Part shown: positions 1 through 9,934 of the stretch, piece after piece
Numbering within the stretch: the stretch's first letter is position 1
Layout of the letters: the number at the start of each line of letters is the position of its first letter
Source of the DNA: Prochlorococcus marinus str. MIT 9515
GTDB taxonomy: Bacteria > Cyanobacteriota > Cyanobacteriia > PCC-6307 > Cyanobiaceae
DNA length: 64,000 nt
Reading direction: 5' to 3'
Assembly: GCF_000015665.1 (NCBI RefSeq)
Contig: NC_008817.1
Location: 868,001 to 932,000, forward strand
Program-made: the position numbers and the translations under genes
The notes under the pieces: generated by a model
Database searches by the model: none
Seen by the model: the letters and a program-made list of their open reading frames with translations, nothing else
What the model was told of the DNA's origin: nothing

Positions 1-1
1 A

Positions 2-109
2 ATTAAACAAAAAACATTAACAAGACCTAACGTAAGAAAATGGATTGATCAAAAAACCATAAGAAAAATAATAATTGTAAAAGGTAAAATAATGAATATT
101 GTTGTTTAA
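2..109 (+). CDS. leuS: Leucyl-tRNA synthetase, C-terminal fragment (cut by window edge)
   Basis: An open frame enters from the left edge and ends in TAA just before the pgi stop codon. Its 35 residues are basic and finish with IIIVKGKIMNIVV. This resembles the conserved C-terminal end of bacterial LeuRS, the appended domain that contacts the tRNA elbow. Only this tail is visible, so the call rests on one short motif. The gene converges on pgi with no bases between the two stop codons. Confidence 0.65.
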   Translation: MKQKTLTRPNVRKWIDQKTIRKIIIVKGKIMNIVV

Positions 110-1693
110 TTATTTACTATTTTTTTTAATGATTATTGAAATAGGGTTTGACCAATCTCCTTTTATTAGATAATCATCATTGCCAAAGCACATCTGACGT
201 ATTATAAAAAATATTGGTTCAGATGTTGAATTCTCAATAAGAGAAGTAATTTTTTTTATTGAGAATTCTTCTCCATTATTTAATAATTCAGTAACTTTTT
301 TTTGATATTCAAGTATTTCTGCTGCTGCTTTTTTACCTGCTTCAACTCCAGGTTGATCATAAGCATTTATATCAACTAATTCTGCGTAAAAAGAAACAGC
401 TCGCTCAAATAATGCAATTAAGGCTCCGAGAGTTAAACAATTTAATTTATCTAAGGTAATTGTTATGCTTTGTCTGTTTTCGTTAGATAATGCTGATCTT
501 GTACCTTGCAAAAATCCAGATAAAAATTCTTTAGGATTTTCAGAACCAAAATATTTATTGTCATCAGGAATATCAAGTAACTCTATGAAAACACAAAAGA
601 AATTATCAATTCCATCTCTTAACTGTTGAACATATGCATGTTGATCAGTGGAGCCTTTGTTACCAAAAACAGAAATTCCTTGATGAACTATTTTACCCTT
701 TCTATTGAATTTTTTTCCTAATGATTCCATAACTAGTTGTTGAAGATATTTACTAAATACTTGTAACCTGTCTCTGTAAGGTAATACGACCATATCTCTT
801 TTCCCTATTCCATTTCCAGAAAAAAACCAAGCCGAAGAAAGTAATGCAGCTGGATTATCTTTAATGTTAGTTATCCGGGTTAACTCATCCATTATGGATG
901 CTCCTCTAATAAATTCAGAGACATCTTGATTAATAAGGGCTAAAGGAAGCAGGCCAACTGAGCTCGTTATACTTGTTCTTCCGCCAACCCAATCAGGTAA
1001 ATTAAAGATTTTTAACCAATTCTCTAATTTTGCTTTTTTATATAGTTGACTATTTTTCATTGTTATAGCTATTGCATTTGAATTCCACAATATATTTTTA
1101 TCTTCAACATGCCTCTTAATTATATTCATTGCTATTTTGGGTTCAGGTGTTCCACCTGACTTACTTACAACGACAAATAATGTGGTAGGCAATTTGTCCG
1201 ATAATTCATCTAATTTCTCACTTATTAAGAATGGATCAATATTATCAATGTATGAAAAATTTAATCCAACAGAATTTTCTTGTAATGCTTCAGTTATTAG
1301 TAATGGTCCTAGACCACTTCCTCCAATACCTATCCATAAAACATCAGTATAAGTTTGATTTTTATTATTTTTAATTATACCCTTTAAAACCTTATCTCCA
1401 AATTCTGAAATATCTCTAATATCTTTAATAATTTCATCCTTTATAAATGTATTTGGAGCTATAGATGGATTTCTTAACCAATAATGCCCAACTTGTCTTT
1501 TCTCATCTATATTTGAAATCGCACCTGCTTCTAATTCCTTTATGGAGGAAAAGACACCTATAAATTTATTTTCTAAAGATGAAATTTGATCATAAGAAAA
1601 ATTAATTTTGCTGATATCTAACCAAATATTTATTTTTTGGTCATACCAGAGGTAATCACAATATTTGTCCCAAGAATTAAAATCATTATTCAT
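110..1693 (-). CDS. pgi: Glucose-6-phosphate isomerase
   Basis: Cytosolic enzyme that interconverts glucose-6-phosphate and fructose-6-phosphate, linking glycogen turnover, the oxidative pentose phosphate pathway and gluconeogenesis. The 527 residues match the shorter cyanobacterial form of the family. Visible motifs are GIGGSGLGP (122-130), the sugar-phosphate loop [10 protein letters not shown] (175-184), MESLGK with the catalytic Glu near 323, [11 protein letters not shown] with His352, and [12 protein letters not shown] with the catalytic Lys near 454. All key residues are present. The ATG start leaves a normal N-terminus. The promoter must lie in the AT-rich 183-bp gap shared with the divergent purN. 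Confidence 0.97.
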   Translation of the reverse strand: MNNDFNSWDKYCDYLWYDQKINIWLDISKINFSYDQISSLENKFIGVFSSIKELEAGAISNIDEKRQVGHYWLRNPSIAPNTFIKDEIIKDIRDISEFGDKVLKGIIKNNKNQTYTDVLWIGIGGSGLGPLLITEALQENSVGLNFSYIDNIDPFLISEKLDELSDKLPTTLFVVVSKSGGTPEPKIAMNIIKRHVEDKNILWNSNAIAITMKNSQLYKKAKLENWLKIFNLPDWVGGRTSITSSVGLLPLALINQDVSEFIRGASIMDELTRITNIKDNPAALLSSAWFFSGNGIGKRDMVVLPYRDRLQVFSKYLQQLVMESLGKKFNRKGKIVHQGISVFGNKGSTDQHAYVQQLRDGIDNFFCVFIELLDIPDDNKYFGSENPKEFLSGFLQGTRSALSNENRQSITITLDKLNCLTLGALIALFERAVSFYAELVDINAYDQPGVEAGKKAAAEILEYQKKVTELLNNGEEFSIKKITSLIENSTSEPIFFIIRQMCFGNDDYLIKGDWSNPISIIIKKNSK

Positions 1694-1876
1694 TTTATAT
1701 TTTTGACTTTTTCTGATTTTATTTATTATATCTAGTTTATTGCTTGTAAATACTAATCATTTCAATTTATTTAGTTATATTATTTTTAAATAATAATGTT
1801 TGTGATTTTAAATAATTAATATAAAGGGTTTTATTTATTTATTTCTGATTTATTATTCAATTAAAAATATCAGATT

Positions 1877-2533
1877 TTGGATAAGTCATTCAATTATTTA
1901 ATTTCACCCGAGACTATAAAACTTAGGGGATTTTCACCAAAATTAAAAATTGCAATTTTAGCTTCAGGTGAAGGATCAAATTTTCAGGAATTAATTGACC
2001 TATCTAAATCTAATAAATTTGATATTGATATTAGAATTCTAATTACAAATAAATCAGATGCTGGTTGTATATCAAGAGCAAAAAAATCTAATATTTCCTA
2101 CAAGATAATTAAAAAATCTGACAATGAAAATAACGATTGTTTTGAGGAGGAAATTATCAACACTATAAAAAATTATGATGTAGAACTTATTGTTATGGCA
2201 GGATGGATGAAAATTATGTCATCGAGATTTGTTAATGTATTTAGGAGTAAAATAATAAATATTCATCCATCCTTACTTCCTTCCTTTAAAGGAAATAATG
2301 CGATTAAAGAAGCCATAAAACATGATTCCAAGATCACTGGTTGTTCAGTACATTTTGTAGAACCTGAAGTTGATAGCGGTGACCTAATTATGCAAGCAGC
2401 ATTACCTATTCTTGATCAAGACAACTTAGAGACCATATCGAAGAAAATACATTTTTTGGAACATAAGATTTTACCACTCTCAATTTCGCAGGCAGGATTT
2501 ATAGTAAGAAATAGCTTCAAGGGTAATGATTAA
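1877..2533 (+). CDS. purN: Phosphoribosylglycinamide formyltransferase
   Basis: Transfers a formyl group from 10-formyl-THF to GAR, the third step of purine synthesis. Motifs are ASGEGSN (29-35), NIHPSLLPSFKG (128-139, with catalytic Asn128 and His130) and VEPEVDSGDLI (161-171, with Asp166). The frame opens with TTG and about 23 residues precede the first strand (KIAILASG), slightly more than in E. coli PurN; no ATG lies between. The 3' end overlaps the convergent argC by 17 bp. It is divergent from pgi. Confidence 0.95.
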   Translation: MDKSFNYLISPETIKLRGFSPKLKIAILASGEGSNFQELIDLSKSNKFDIDIRILITNKSDAGCISRAKKSNISYKIIKKSDNENNDCFEEEIINTIKNYDVELIVMAGWMKIMSSRFVNVFRSKIINIHPSLLPSFKGNNAIKEAIKHDSKITGCSVHFVEPEVDSGDLIMQAALPILDQDNLETISKKIHFLEHKILPLSISQAGFIVRNSFKGND

Positions 2534-3572
2534 TCATTTCTAATCCATTATTTAATGGTAAACCAGATATAAGATTAAGATTTTGTATAGCTTGACCTGT
2601 TTGTCCTTTAAGTAAATTATCTATTACTGATAATAAAATAATTCTTCCATTTCTATTATCAACTTTAACGGATAAGTGAATTTCGTTTGTATTTTTGACC
2701 CATTTGGTGGAAGGGTAAATATCAACAGGTAAAACTCTAATATTAGAATAGTTTCTATAGAAATTTTCTAATATAATTCTACAATCAGAAGAAGTTAAGC
2801 CTGGATCTCTTAATCTTCCATATATTGTCGAATGCATACCTCTTATCATTGGTAATAAATGCGGAGTGAATAATAGTTCAATATCGTTACCTGAAATAAA
2901 ACTCGCGATTTGCTCTATTTCAGAAGTATGTCTATGATTAATTAATCCATATGCAGAAAGGCCATCTCCACATTCCGAAAATAATAATTTTTGACTAGAT
3001 TCTCTTCCACCACCTGATGTACCACTTTTAGAATCTATTATTATGCCCTCATTATCAATAATTCCTTGAGATAAAAAGGGGATTAGAGGAATTAGAGCAG
3101 AAGTTGGATAACAACCAGGACATGCTATTAACCTTGCTTTAGAAATATCTTTATTATTAATTTCAGGGAGACCATAAACTGCTTCCTTACACAAATCATC
3201 ATCATCTCTTTTATATTTTGCCGCTTCATTAGAGTAAATTCTTTTCCATTGTTCAAGAGACTTGTATCTATAATCGGCTGATAAATCAATTACTTTTACA
3301 CCTTTTTCTAATAAACCTCTTGTTAAAGTAGAAGAAATTCCATTCGGTAAGCAAAGTAAAGCAACATCTGCTTTATCAGCGATCCTGTCTATGGATATTT
3401 TTTCAATTAAATTATTCGAGTCTAATTTTATAAATGGAAAATTATCACTCCATTTTGTTCCTGAAGTTTTATACCCTCCTAAATAGGATATTTTGTAGTT
3501 TTTATTATCCTTTAATAAATTTACTGATTGTATTCCCCCGTAACCAGTAGCACCAACTATTGCAACATTCAT
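2517..3572 (-). CDS. argC: N-acetyl-gamma-glutamyl-phosphate reductase
   Basis: NADPH-dependent reduction of N-acetylglutamyl phosphate to the semialdehyde, third step of arginine synthesis. The N-terminal Rossmann motif GATGYGG lies at 7-13. The catalytic Cys154 lies in CPGCYPTSA, and a His-containing segment (LINHRHTSEIEQ) follows near residue 215. The 351-residue length is normal. The gene stands alone, overlapping purN tail to tail, and is divergent from ribBA across 88 bp that must hold both promoters. Confidence 0.96.
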   Translation of the reverse strand: MNVAIVGATGYGGIQSVNLLKDNKNYKISYLGGYKTSGTKWSDNFPFIKLDSNNLIEKISIDRIADKADVALLCLPNGISSTLTRGLLEKGVKVIDLSADYRYKSLEQWKRIYSNEAAKYKRDDDDLCKEAVYGLPEINNKDISKARLIACPGCYPTSALIPLIPFLSQGIIDNEGIIIDSKSGTSGGGRESSQKLLFSECGDGLSAYGLINHRHTSEIEQIASFISGNDIELLFTPHLLPMIRGMHSTIYGRLRDPGLTSSDCRIILENFYRNYSNIRVLPVDIYPSTKWVKNTNEIHLSVKVDNRNGRIILLSVIDNLLKGQTGQAIQNLNLISGLPLNNGLEMINHYP

Positions 3573-3660
3573 ATCTCTTTATTGGCAAACTTTAAGTTAG
3601 GATTAATAGTGTTGAAATAAACAATAATTAAAACACTTTTTTCTATCTTGAATAGTAATA

Positions 3661-5394
3661 ATGAAAGAAACAAGTCCCAAATCAAATAATGGAACAATTT
3701 TGGATAATAATGAAAAGTTTAAAATAGAATTTGATCAGATAAGCGATGCATTAGCTGCTATAAGGAATGGAGAATGCATCATTGTAGTTGATGATGAAAG
3801 AAGAGAAAATGAAGGAGATTTAATTTGCGCTGCTCAGTTTGCAACTCCTCAACAAATTAACTTTATGGCAACTGAAGGAAGAGGACTTATATGCTTAGCA
3901 ATGCAAGGAGATAAATTAGATGCATTAGATCTTCCTTTAATGGTTGATCGAAATACTGATAAGAATCAAACTGCCTTTACTGTATCAATAGATGCTGGGC
4001 CAGAGAATAATGTAACTACAGGCATATCAGCAGAGGATAGAGCTAAAACTATACAAGTAGCAATAAATCCTTCAACGAAACCTGAAGATTTAAGAAGACC
4101 TGGACACATATTTCCACTTAGAGCAAAAAAAGGAGGAGTCCTAAAAAGGGCAGGACATACCGAGGCTGCTGTTGACATTGCGGCAATGTCTGGTCTATAT
4201 CCTGCTGGTGTTATTTGCGAAATCCAAAATCCGGATGGCTCTATGTCTCGACTGCCTCAACTTAAGGAATATGCTAAAGAATGGGGAATGAAGTTAATAT
4301 CTATTGCAGACCTTATTAGTTATAGATTTCAAAACGAAAGATTTGTTTATAGAAAATCAGAGACAATTCTTCCAAGTATTTTTGGTAATTTCAAAGCATA
4401 TGGATACATAAATGATCTTGACGGCTCTGAACATATTGCATTAGTAAAGCAAAAATCAAATAAATTAAGTGAACCAGTTTTAGTAAGGATGCATTCAGAA
4501 TGTTTAACAGGAGATGCTTTTGGCTCACTACGATGTGACTGCAGACCTCAGCTTGAAGCGGCATTATCTAGGATAGAAAAAGAAGGCGAGGGAGTAGTTG
4601 TTTATTTAAGACAAGAAGGAAGAGGGATCGGTTTGATTAATAAATTAAAAGCATACAGCCTACAAGATGGAGGTTTGGATACTGTGGAAGCAAATGAAAA
4701 ATTAGGTTTTCCCGCTGACCTCAGGAATTATGGAGTTGGAGCTCAAATATTAACTGACTTAGGTATCAAAAAATTAAAACTACTAACTAATAATCCTAGG
4801 AAAATTGCAGGATTAGGTGGTTATGGAATAGAGGTTACTGAGAGAGTTCCACTAGTCATATGTCCTGGAGATCATAATGCTGAATATTTAAATGTAAAAA
4901 GACAAAAACTTGGTCACTTATTAGAAGAAGATAAAATAAATTCTAGATTTGTGGACCCATATATTGCTATTTTCTTAGATGGTGATTACAAATCGATTGA
5001 TTTAGTTCCTATCAAAAATAAAACATTTGAATTCTGTACCAAAAAAAATATAAATATTATGTTAGAGAGTTCTCCAAGATTATTAGCTTTTTGGAATAGA
5101 CCAAAATTAGTATGGAGAATATTACATGATAAAAACAGAGAAGATTTCACAATAAACGATAATGAAATTAAAAATATAGAAATTTTTATTAAGTTTTTAT
5201 CTGAATTTGATAAAAGCTCGAAAGTTGGTATTATCGTCTCCAAAAATATCGAGCAGGCGTTACATCCGAAAAATAACATTAAATTGAAAAATACAAAGTT
5301 TTCAATAAAAAATGATTATTTATATTCCTCTACTAGAAAATTTAATCTTGATAAAGAAACTTTTAGTATTATATTTAATAAAGATTTAGCTTAG
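3661..5394 (+). CDS. ribBA: Bifunctional DHBP synthase / GTP cyclohydrolase II with extra C-terminal domain
   Basis: Catalyses both entry reactions of riboflavin synthesis: ribulose-5-phosphate to DHBP, and GTP ring opening. The RibB half (about 25-225) has the acidic metal loop [11 protein letters not shown] (44-54) and [10 protein letters not shown] (163-172). The RibA half (about 230-420) has the zinc ligands Cys281, Cys292 and Cys294 in [17 protein letters not shown], and RQEGRGIGL (317-325). After the usual RibA end near 435, about 140 more residues follow. They are Lys/Asn/Ile-rich and match no domain I know; the ordinary RibBA is about 400-430 residues. The stop overlaps the convergent cyclophilin stop by 4 bp. 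Confidence 0.96.
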   Translation: MKETSPKSNNGTILDNNEKFKIEFDQISDALAAIRNGECIIVVDDERRENEGDLICAAQFATPQQINFMATEGRGLICLAMQGDKLDALDLPLMVDRNTDKNQTAFTVSIDAGPENNVTTGISAEDRAKTIQVAINPSTKPEDLRRPGHIFPLRAKKGGVLKRAGHTEAAVDIAAMSGLYPAGVICEIQNPDGSMSRLPQLKEYAKEWGMKLISIADLISYRFQNERFVYRKSETILPSIFGNFKAYGYINDLDGSEHIALVKQKSNKLSEPVLVRMHSECLTGDAFGSLRCDCRPQLEAALSRIEKEGEGVVVYLRQEGRGIGLINKLKAYSLQDGGLDTVEANEKLGFPADLRNYGVGAQILTDLGIKKLKLLTNNPRKIAGLGGYGIEVTERVPLVICPGDHNAEYLNVKRQKLGHLLEEDKINSRFVDPYIAIFLDGDYKSIDLVPIKNKTFEFCTKKNINIMLESSPRLLAFWNRPKLVWRILHDKNREDFTINDNEIKNIEIFIKFLSEFDKSSKVGIIVSKNIEQALHPKNNIKLKNTKFSIKNDYLYSSTRKFNLDKETFSIIFNKDLA

Positions 5395-5828
5395 ACTAAG
5401 CTAGCTTTAATAATTTTTGATCCGTTTGTAAGTTTTAAAACAATATCCATATCTTCTGTTTTTCCAAAGACAGTATGAACTCCGTCTAAATGAGGTTGAG
5501 ATTCATAGACTATAAAAAATTGGCTACCACCAGTATCTTTACCTGCATGTGCCATAGAAAGTGAACCTTTAAGATGTTTATTTGAATTAATTTCGCATTT
5601 AATATTGTATCCCGGTCCCCCTGTCCCAGGCATTCCTGAAGATCCTTCGCGGGTATTAGGGCAACCTCCCTGAGCCATAAAGCCAGGGATGACGCGGTGA
5701 AAGGCCAAACCGTCATAAAAACCTTCAGTAATTAATTTTGTGAAATTATTAACTGTATTAGGTGCGTCATTGGTAAATAATTCAATATTAATAATGCCTG
5801 CATCAGTTTCAAATAAAGCTTTTGTCAT
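5391..5828 (-). CDS. Cyclophilin-type peptidyl-prolyl cis-trans isomerase
   Basis: Small single-domain cyclophilin of 145 residues without signal peptide or membrane segment, so probably cytosolic. Family motifs are [13 protein letters not shown] (43-55, with catalytic Arg45), the Gly-rich [13 protein letters not shown] and GGSQFFI (100-106). The end [11 protein letters not shown] has His where human CypA has the cyclosporin-contacting Trp, as is common in bacterial PpiB. It converges on ribBA and lies upstream of nothing on its strand, so it may be the last gene after DUF3110. Confidence 0.93.
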   Translation of the reverse strand: MTKALFETDAGIINIELFTNDAPNTVNNFTKLITEGFYDGLAFHRVIPGFMAQGGCPNTREGSSGMPGTGGPGYNIKCEINSNKHLKGSLSMAHAGKDTGGSQFFIVYESQPHLDGVHTVFGKTEDMDIVLKLTNGSKIIKASLV

Positions 5829-5864
5829 TTTAAATTTTATACTTTGATATTTGCATAATAAACG

Positions 5865-6245
5865 TTAAAGAAGCTTTTCAAGATTCTCCTTAATGGAATT
5901 TAAATCAATATTTTCATCTTTATGTTCATCTTCGTTCCAATTCTCTACTTCTAAATTTTTTTGAGGGGGAGAGATTAATAATCTATCCTCTGCCGTTTTT
6001 GGAACAAAATTCTTCTCAACTAATTTACATTCATAATCTAATTTGATACAAAAATCTCTAATTTCATCGATCGAAATCATTTCTACAGAGGGTAAGGGGA
6101 AATCTTGAGCCTCTAAAAGTCCACAGTAACGTTCTGCGTCTTCTTTTTCTTCAAACATTAAAACTATAGTTCTACCTTTTAGTTCTATTGAATGTATACC
6201 TTCTTTTTCTGTTCCGAAGTTATAAAGTAAAACATAAATATTCAT
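5865..6245 (-). CDS. DUF3110 family protein
   Basis: Soluble 126-residue protein of unknown function. The first 60 residues (MNIYVLLYNFGTEKEGIHSI, then FEEKEDAERYCGLLEAQDFP) are typical of the cyanobacterial DUF3110 family. The tail from about 85 is acidic and probably disordered. It lies 36 bp downstream of dnaJ on the same strand, so co-transcription with the chaperone genes is plausible, but a chaperone role is only inferred from position. Confidence 0.75.
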   Translation of the reverse strand: MNIYVLLYNFGTEKEGIHSIELKGRTIVLMFEEKEDAERYCGLLEAQDFPLPSVEMISIDEIRDFCIKLDYECKLVEKNFVPKTAEDRLLISPPQKNLEVENWNEDEHKDENIDLNSIKENLEKLL

Positions 6246-6281
6246 AAGAACATCCTAGCGTAAATAAATATTATTTAACTA

Positions 6282-7208
6282 TTAATCTGATAGTGATAAT
6301 TCTTGAAGCCTTGTATACAAAGCAATTTCTTCATCATTAATATCAGCAGGAATAACTACAAGAATTTCGACAAACTGATCCCCAATGTTATCTCCAAAAA
6401 TCAAACCTCTCCCTTTTAATCTAAGTAATCTTCCAGTCGATGACTTTGGAGGAACTTGAAGAGTTACATTTCCATCAAGAGTAGGAACTTCTACTGCACA
6501 ACCAAGAAGAGCATCTGGCGGAAACAACTCTAATTTATAAAGAACACGTAAGCCGTCTATGCGAAGTCCATTTTTAGTTTGGACCTTTAATTGTAAATAA
6601 TGGTCCTTTCCACCTTTTGCAATATTCTCTAACCTTAATCTCCAACCATCTCCAGCAAATGGTGGAGTATCTACTTCTACAACAGTTTGATCTTCTAGTT
6701 CTATTAATATAGATGCTCCACTCAAAGCTTCTTCTGGAGTTAATTCGATAATAGTTTCGATATCTTGATGAAGTTTTACTGGTGGTGGTTCATCTGGAGA
6801 TGTTGCTGGGTAGTCATAATTATTAAATACTTCATCTTGTTTTTCTTCTTCATAAACATCAGAGAAGTTATCATCATAATATTCGTTATCTAACTCAGAT
6901 TTATATTCAAAGCCAAATAGGGAATTTAAATAATCCTTATATTCAGGAAACCCTGTACTGAAGTTATTTATGTTTTCATCATTAGAAGAATTAAAATCTT
7001 TAGAGGTAACTCTTCTGTCAGGATTTCGTAAGAATTCGTAAGCTTCATTAATTAGTTTAAATCTCTCTTCAGCATTAATATCATTTTTATTTAAATCAGG
7101 ATGCCATTTTCTAGCTTCCCTTCGAAAGGCCTTTTTAAGTTCATTATCATCAAATTCGTAGGATAAACCTAAAATCGATAAGTAGTCTTTTTTAGAGGAA
7201 GTAGTCAT
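6282..7208 (-). CDS. dnaJ: DnaJ-type co-chaperone lacking the zinc finger (CbpA-like)
   Basis: Hsp40 partner that stimulates DnaK ATPase. The J domain (about 6-70) contains WHPD with the essential HPD at 36-38. An acidic linker (70-150) replaces the Gly/Phe and CxxCxGxG zinc regions. The C-terminal substrate-binding fold (about 150-300) carries LEDQTVVEVDTPPFAGDGWR. I chose the ATG at 7208, which gives MTTSSKKDYL. A start 33 bp further upstream would add 11 residues that match nothing. The chosen start overlaps the end of dnaK, suggesting translational coupling. Confidence 0.92.
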   Translation of the reverse strand: MTTSSKKDYLSILGLSYEFDDNELKKAFRREARKWHPDLNKNDINAEERFKLINEAYEFLRNPDRRVTSKDFNSSNDENINNFSTGFPEYKDYLNSLFGFEYKSELDNEYYDDNFSDVYEEEKQDEVFNNYDYPATSPDEPPPVKLHQDIETIIELTPEEALSGASILIELEDQTVVEVDTPPFAGDGWRLRLENIAKGGKDHYLQLKVQTKNGLRIDGLRVLYKLELFPPDALLGCAVEVPTLDGNVTLQVPPKSSTGRLLRLKGRGLIFGDNIGDQFVEILVVIPADINDEEIALYTRLQELSLSD

Positions 7209-9189
7209 TGTCCCACGGATCGTCGTTCCTAGAATTACCATACCTCGAATCTCTATAATTTCTATTCATTTGATTATCCCAAGGATCATCATCCCAGTAA
7301 TCATCTGAAAATAATTCATCTTTTAAGGAACCAAAGGTATTTTTAATGCCTTGTAAGGGATTATTATCAACTTTCTTCACAGACGCAAATTTTCTATTTA
7401 AACCAAAAAGAGCTTCTTGTAAGGAGCTTACAGAAATTTCTAATTCTTGAGGATCATTATCATCTATAAATTCCTCCACATCTTGAATTGCAATTTCTAC
7501 TGCCCTTTGTTGTCGCTCTGCTCCATATGGACCAAATTCTAAGGCAGCATCTCTTAACCTCCTTTCAGCTTGAGCAATTAATGTAAGTGCATTGTTTTTC
7601 CTATCAATTACTGATCGTTTCATCCTATCTTCAGTTGCTTTTGATTTAGCTTCAGCGATCATCATATTAATTTCCTGTTCATTAAGATTAGAACCCCCAG
7701 TAATACTTACTGTTTGTTTTCTTCCAGTGGTTCTATCAGTTGCACTCACTTCTAGCAAACCATTTGCGTCAATGTCGAAAGCTACTTGTACTTGAGGGAT
7801 TCCCCTAGGAGCTGGAGGAATTCCTGACAATCTAAATTTTCCTAACGATTTATTCTCAGAGGCTAATGGTCTCTCTCCTTGTCTTATCTGTACAACGACC
7901 GATGATTGATTAGATTCCGAAGTACTAAAAACATCTGATTGTCTAACAGGTATTGGGGTATTACGTGGAATAAGCACCTTCATAAGTCCACCAATAGTTT
8001 CTAATCCTAAAGATAAAGGAGTAACATCATTTAAAAGTAAATCACGTAAATCTCCACTAATTATTCCTGATTGTATTGCCGCACCAATTGCCACAACTTC
8101 ATCCGGATTTACAGACTGACATGGTTCATTAGGAACAAGAGTCTTAACTAGTTGTTGAACCATTGGTATACGTGTGCTTCCACCAACAAGAACGACTTCA
8201 TCTATTTCATCAGCATTCCAACCAGAATCCTCTAAAGCAATCTGAACGGGTTCAAGCAACCTGTCAAGAAGATCTTCAGATAAAGATTCAAATAATTTCC
8301 TGTCAAAATCCTCTTCAATATGTAATGGACCATCATCGTTTGTCGTTATAAAAGGTAATGAAATTTTAGTTTTTTGCAACCCTGACAATTCACATTTAGC
8401 TTTCTCAGCGGCTTCGCTAAGTCTTTGATAAGCTTGTCTATCTCGTCTTAAATCAATCTTGTGTTTCTCAAGAAATCTTTCGGCAATCCAATCAACTATT
8501 TTGGAATCAAAGTTATTACCTCCTAGTTGAGTGTCTCCACAGGTGGCTTTTACATCAAAAACGCCATTAGATATCCTCAATAAAGAGACATCGAAAGTAC
8601 CTCCCCCCAAATCAAAAACTAATACATTATGAGAGGAGCTTTTTTCAAAACCATACGCTAGAGCTGCTGCAGTAGGTTCATTTAAGATTCTATCAACTTT
8701 TATCCCAGCCAATAATGCAGAATCCTTGGTAGCTTGCCTTTGAGACTCATTAAAATAGGCAGGAACAGTTATTACGGCAGAATCAATAGTATCTCCTAAA
8801 TAAGTTTCAGCGTCATTGATTAATTTTCTTATTATGGAACTTATCAATTCTTCTGGAGCATACTCCCGCTTAGTAAATGGACTTAGTATCCTCACACTTC
8901 CATTATCATTCGATTTGACATTATATGGGACAGAAATACTCGTTTCATCAAGTTCGTCCCAATCCCTACCTACGAATCTTTTTAAGTTATAAAATGTATT
9001 TTTAGGATTCAAAACAAGTTGCCTTCTAGCCTGATCACCAATAACTATTTCAGAGTTTTTGGTAAAACCAACTATTGAAGGAGTGGTTCTTGTACCTTCT
9101 GAATTTGCAATCACAATGGGGCGACCGGCCTCTATAACTCCTATCACGGAGTTAGTAGTGCCTAAATCAATTCCAACTATTTGCCCCAT
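7192..9189 (-). CDS. dnaK: Hsp70 chaperone DnaK, cyanobacterial paralogue with WDN-rich tail
   Basis: ATP-driven chaperone. The N-terminal ATPase opens with GIDLGTTNSVIGV (5-17) and has the phosphate loop DLGGGTFDVSLL. The substrate-binding domain begins near DVTPLSLGLETIGG, and a helical lid follows. The last 55 residues are not a normal DnaK end: they are rich in Asp, Trp, Asn, Arg and Tyr and contain DDPWDN twice. Cyanobacteria carry several DnaK paralogues, and one is linked to a dnaJ gene as here. Which paralogue number applies cannot be settled from sequence alone. The dnaJ start codon lies inside this gene. Confidence 0.95.
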   Translation of the reverse strand: MGQIVGIDLGTTNSVIGVIEAGRPIVIANSEGTRTTPSIVGFTKNSEIVIGDQARRQLVLNPKNTFYNLKRFVGRDWDELDETSISVPYNVKSNDNGSVRILSPFTKREYAPEELISSIIRKLINDAETYLGDTIDSAVITVPAYFNESQRQATKDSALLAGIKVDRILNEPTAAALAYGFEKSSSHNVLVFDLGGGTFDVSLLRISNGVFDVKATCGDTQLGGNNFDSKIVDWIAERFLEKHKIDLRRDRQAYQRLSEAAEKAKCELSGLQKTKISLPFITTNDDGPLHIEEDFDRKLFESLSEDLLDRLLEPVQIALEDSGWNADEIDEVVLVGGSTRIPMVQQLVKTLVPNEPCQSVNPDEVVAIGAAIQSGIISGDLRDLLLNDVTPLSLGLETIGGLMKVLIPRNTPIPVRQSDVFSTSESNQSSVVVQIRQGERPLASENKSLGKFRLSGIPPAPRGIPQVQVAFDIDANGLLEVSATDRTTGRKQTVSITGGSNLNEQEINMMIAEAKSKATEDRMKRSVIDRKNNALTLIAQAERRLRDAALEFGPYGAERQQRAVEIAIQDVEEFIDDNDPQELEISVSSLQEALFGLNRKFASVKKVDNNPLQGIKNTFGSLKDELFSDDYWDDDPWDNQMNRNYRDSRYGNSRNDDPWDNDYFL

Positions 9190-9395
9190 AGTATTACTTG
9201 ATTAATTAAAAGTTATCCTTAACCAATAATTTAATCAATTTAAATTCTTTAATATGTATACATATAATAATAAAAATCATTTATTTTCAACGTTGTTTAA
9301 ATAAATAAACTTATTTTTATTGATAAAAGACAACTTATAAATAGTTAATGTATTTTATATATTATTGACTAGTAAAAATTCTAGTTGATATTTTA

Positions 9396-9415
9396 TATTT
9401 TAATCGATTAAAATA
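9396..9415. repeat. 20-bp perfect palindrome beside tRNA-Ser
   Basis: TATTTTAATCGATTAAAATA is fully self-complementary and sits 3 bp beyond the 3' end of the tRNA-Ser gene. As RNA it would form a 9-bp AU-rich stem. It has no long T-tract, so it is at best a weak terminator or a processing signal for the tRNA precursor; a DNA-binding site is also possible. The remaining bases between here and dnaK (about 200 bp) are AT-rich with no open frame or motif that I can support. Confidence 0.5.
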
Positions 9416-9418
9416 AAA

Positions 9419-9505
9419 CGGAGAGAGAGGGATTCGAACCCTCGATAAAGTTGCCTCTATACAGCATTTCCAGTGCTGCGCCTTCAACCACTCGGCCACC
9501 TCTCC
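9419..9505 (-). tRNA. trnS-GGA: tRNA-Ser (anticodon GGA)
   Basis: An 87-nt cloverleaf. The acceptor GGAGAGG pairs with TCTCTCC with one G-U, followed by discriminator G. The D-arm contains GCCGAGTGGTTGAAGGC. The anticodon stem CAGCA/TGCTG has loop CTGGAAA, so the anticodon is GGA. A long variable arm is typical of class II tRNA-Ser. The T-arm is GAGGG-TTCGAAT-CCCTC. CCA is not encoded. It reads serine codons UCC and UCU. Confidence 0.97.
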
Positions 9506-9554
9506 GAAGATTTATATTTTACCCTTTTAATATCCCATTGTTGAGGAAAGTTAC

Positions 9555-9929
9555 TTGAACAAGACTTATAAAGTCACTATTAGGAATAAAGAAACTGGTA
9601 AAATATATCAGGAAAATATCAGTGATGAGGAATATATCCTAAAAGAATTTGAAAAAAAAGGATTAAAGCTTCCATTTTCTTGTAGAAATGGATGCTGCAC
9701 CAGCTGTGCCGTAAAAATTGTTTCAGGTAAACTTACGCAACCTGAAGCCATGGGAGTATCTCAAGAGTTAAAAGATAAAGGTTATGCTCTTCTTTGTGTT
9801 GCGAAAGTGATAGAAGATATTGAAGTTGAGACAACGTATTATGATGAAGTTTATGATTTACAATTTGGACAGTATTTTGGAAAGGGTACTACTAGAAAAG
9901 CACCTCCATGGGAATTTGAGGAAGATTAA
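9555..9929 (+). CDS. Plant-type [2Fe-2S] ferredoxin with C-terminal extension
   Basis: Soluble electron carrier. Four cysteines have the classical spacing C43-X4-C48-X2-C51-X29-C81 in SCRNGCCTSCAVK and GYALLCVAK. The family core is about 97 residues. Here about 25 more follow, with an acidic/aromatic end (APPWEFEED), so this is probably not the major PetF but a specialised ferredoxin. The start is TTG, 50 bp from the divergent tRNA-Ser. The next gene begins 5 bp after the stop, suggesting an operon with the phosphatase gene. Confidence 0.93.
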   Translation: MNKTYKVTIRNKETGKIYQENISDEEYILKEFEKKGLKLPFSCRNGCCTSCAVKIVSGKLTQPEAMGVSQELKDKGYALLCVAKVIEDIEVETTYYDEVYDLQFGQYFGKGTTRKAPPWEFEED

Positions 9930-9934
9930 TTATA

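Noticed and set aside
7209-7241. Upstream start for dnaJ adding 11 residues
   Set aside because: The J domain begins right after the later ATG (MTTSSKKDYL). The extra residues are a by-product of the dnaK overlap.
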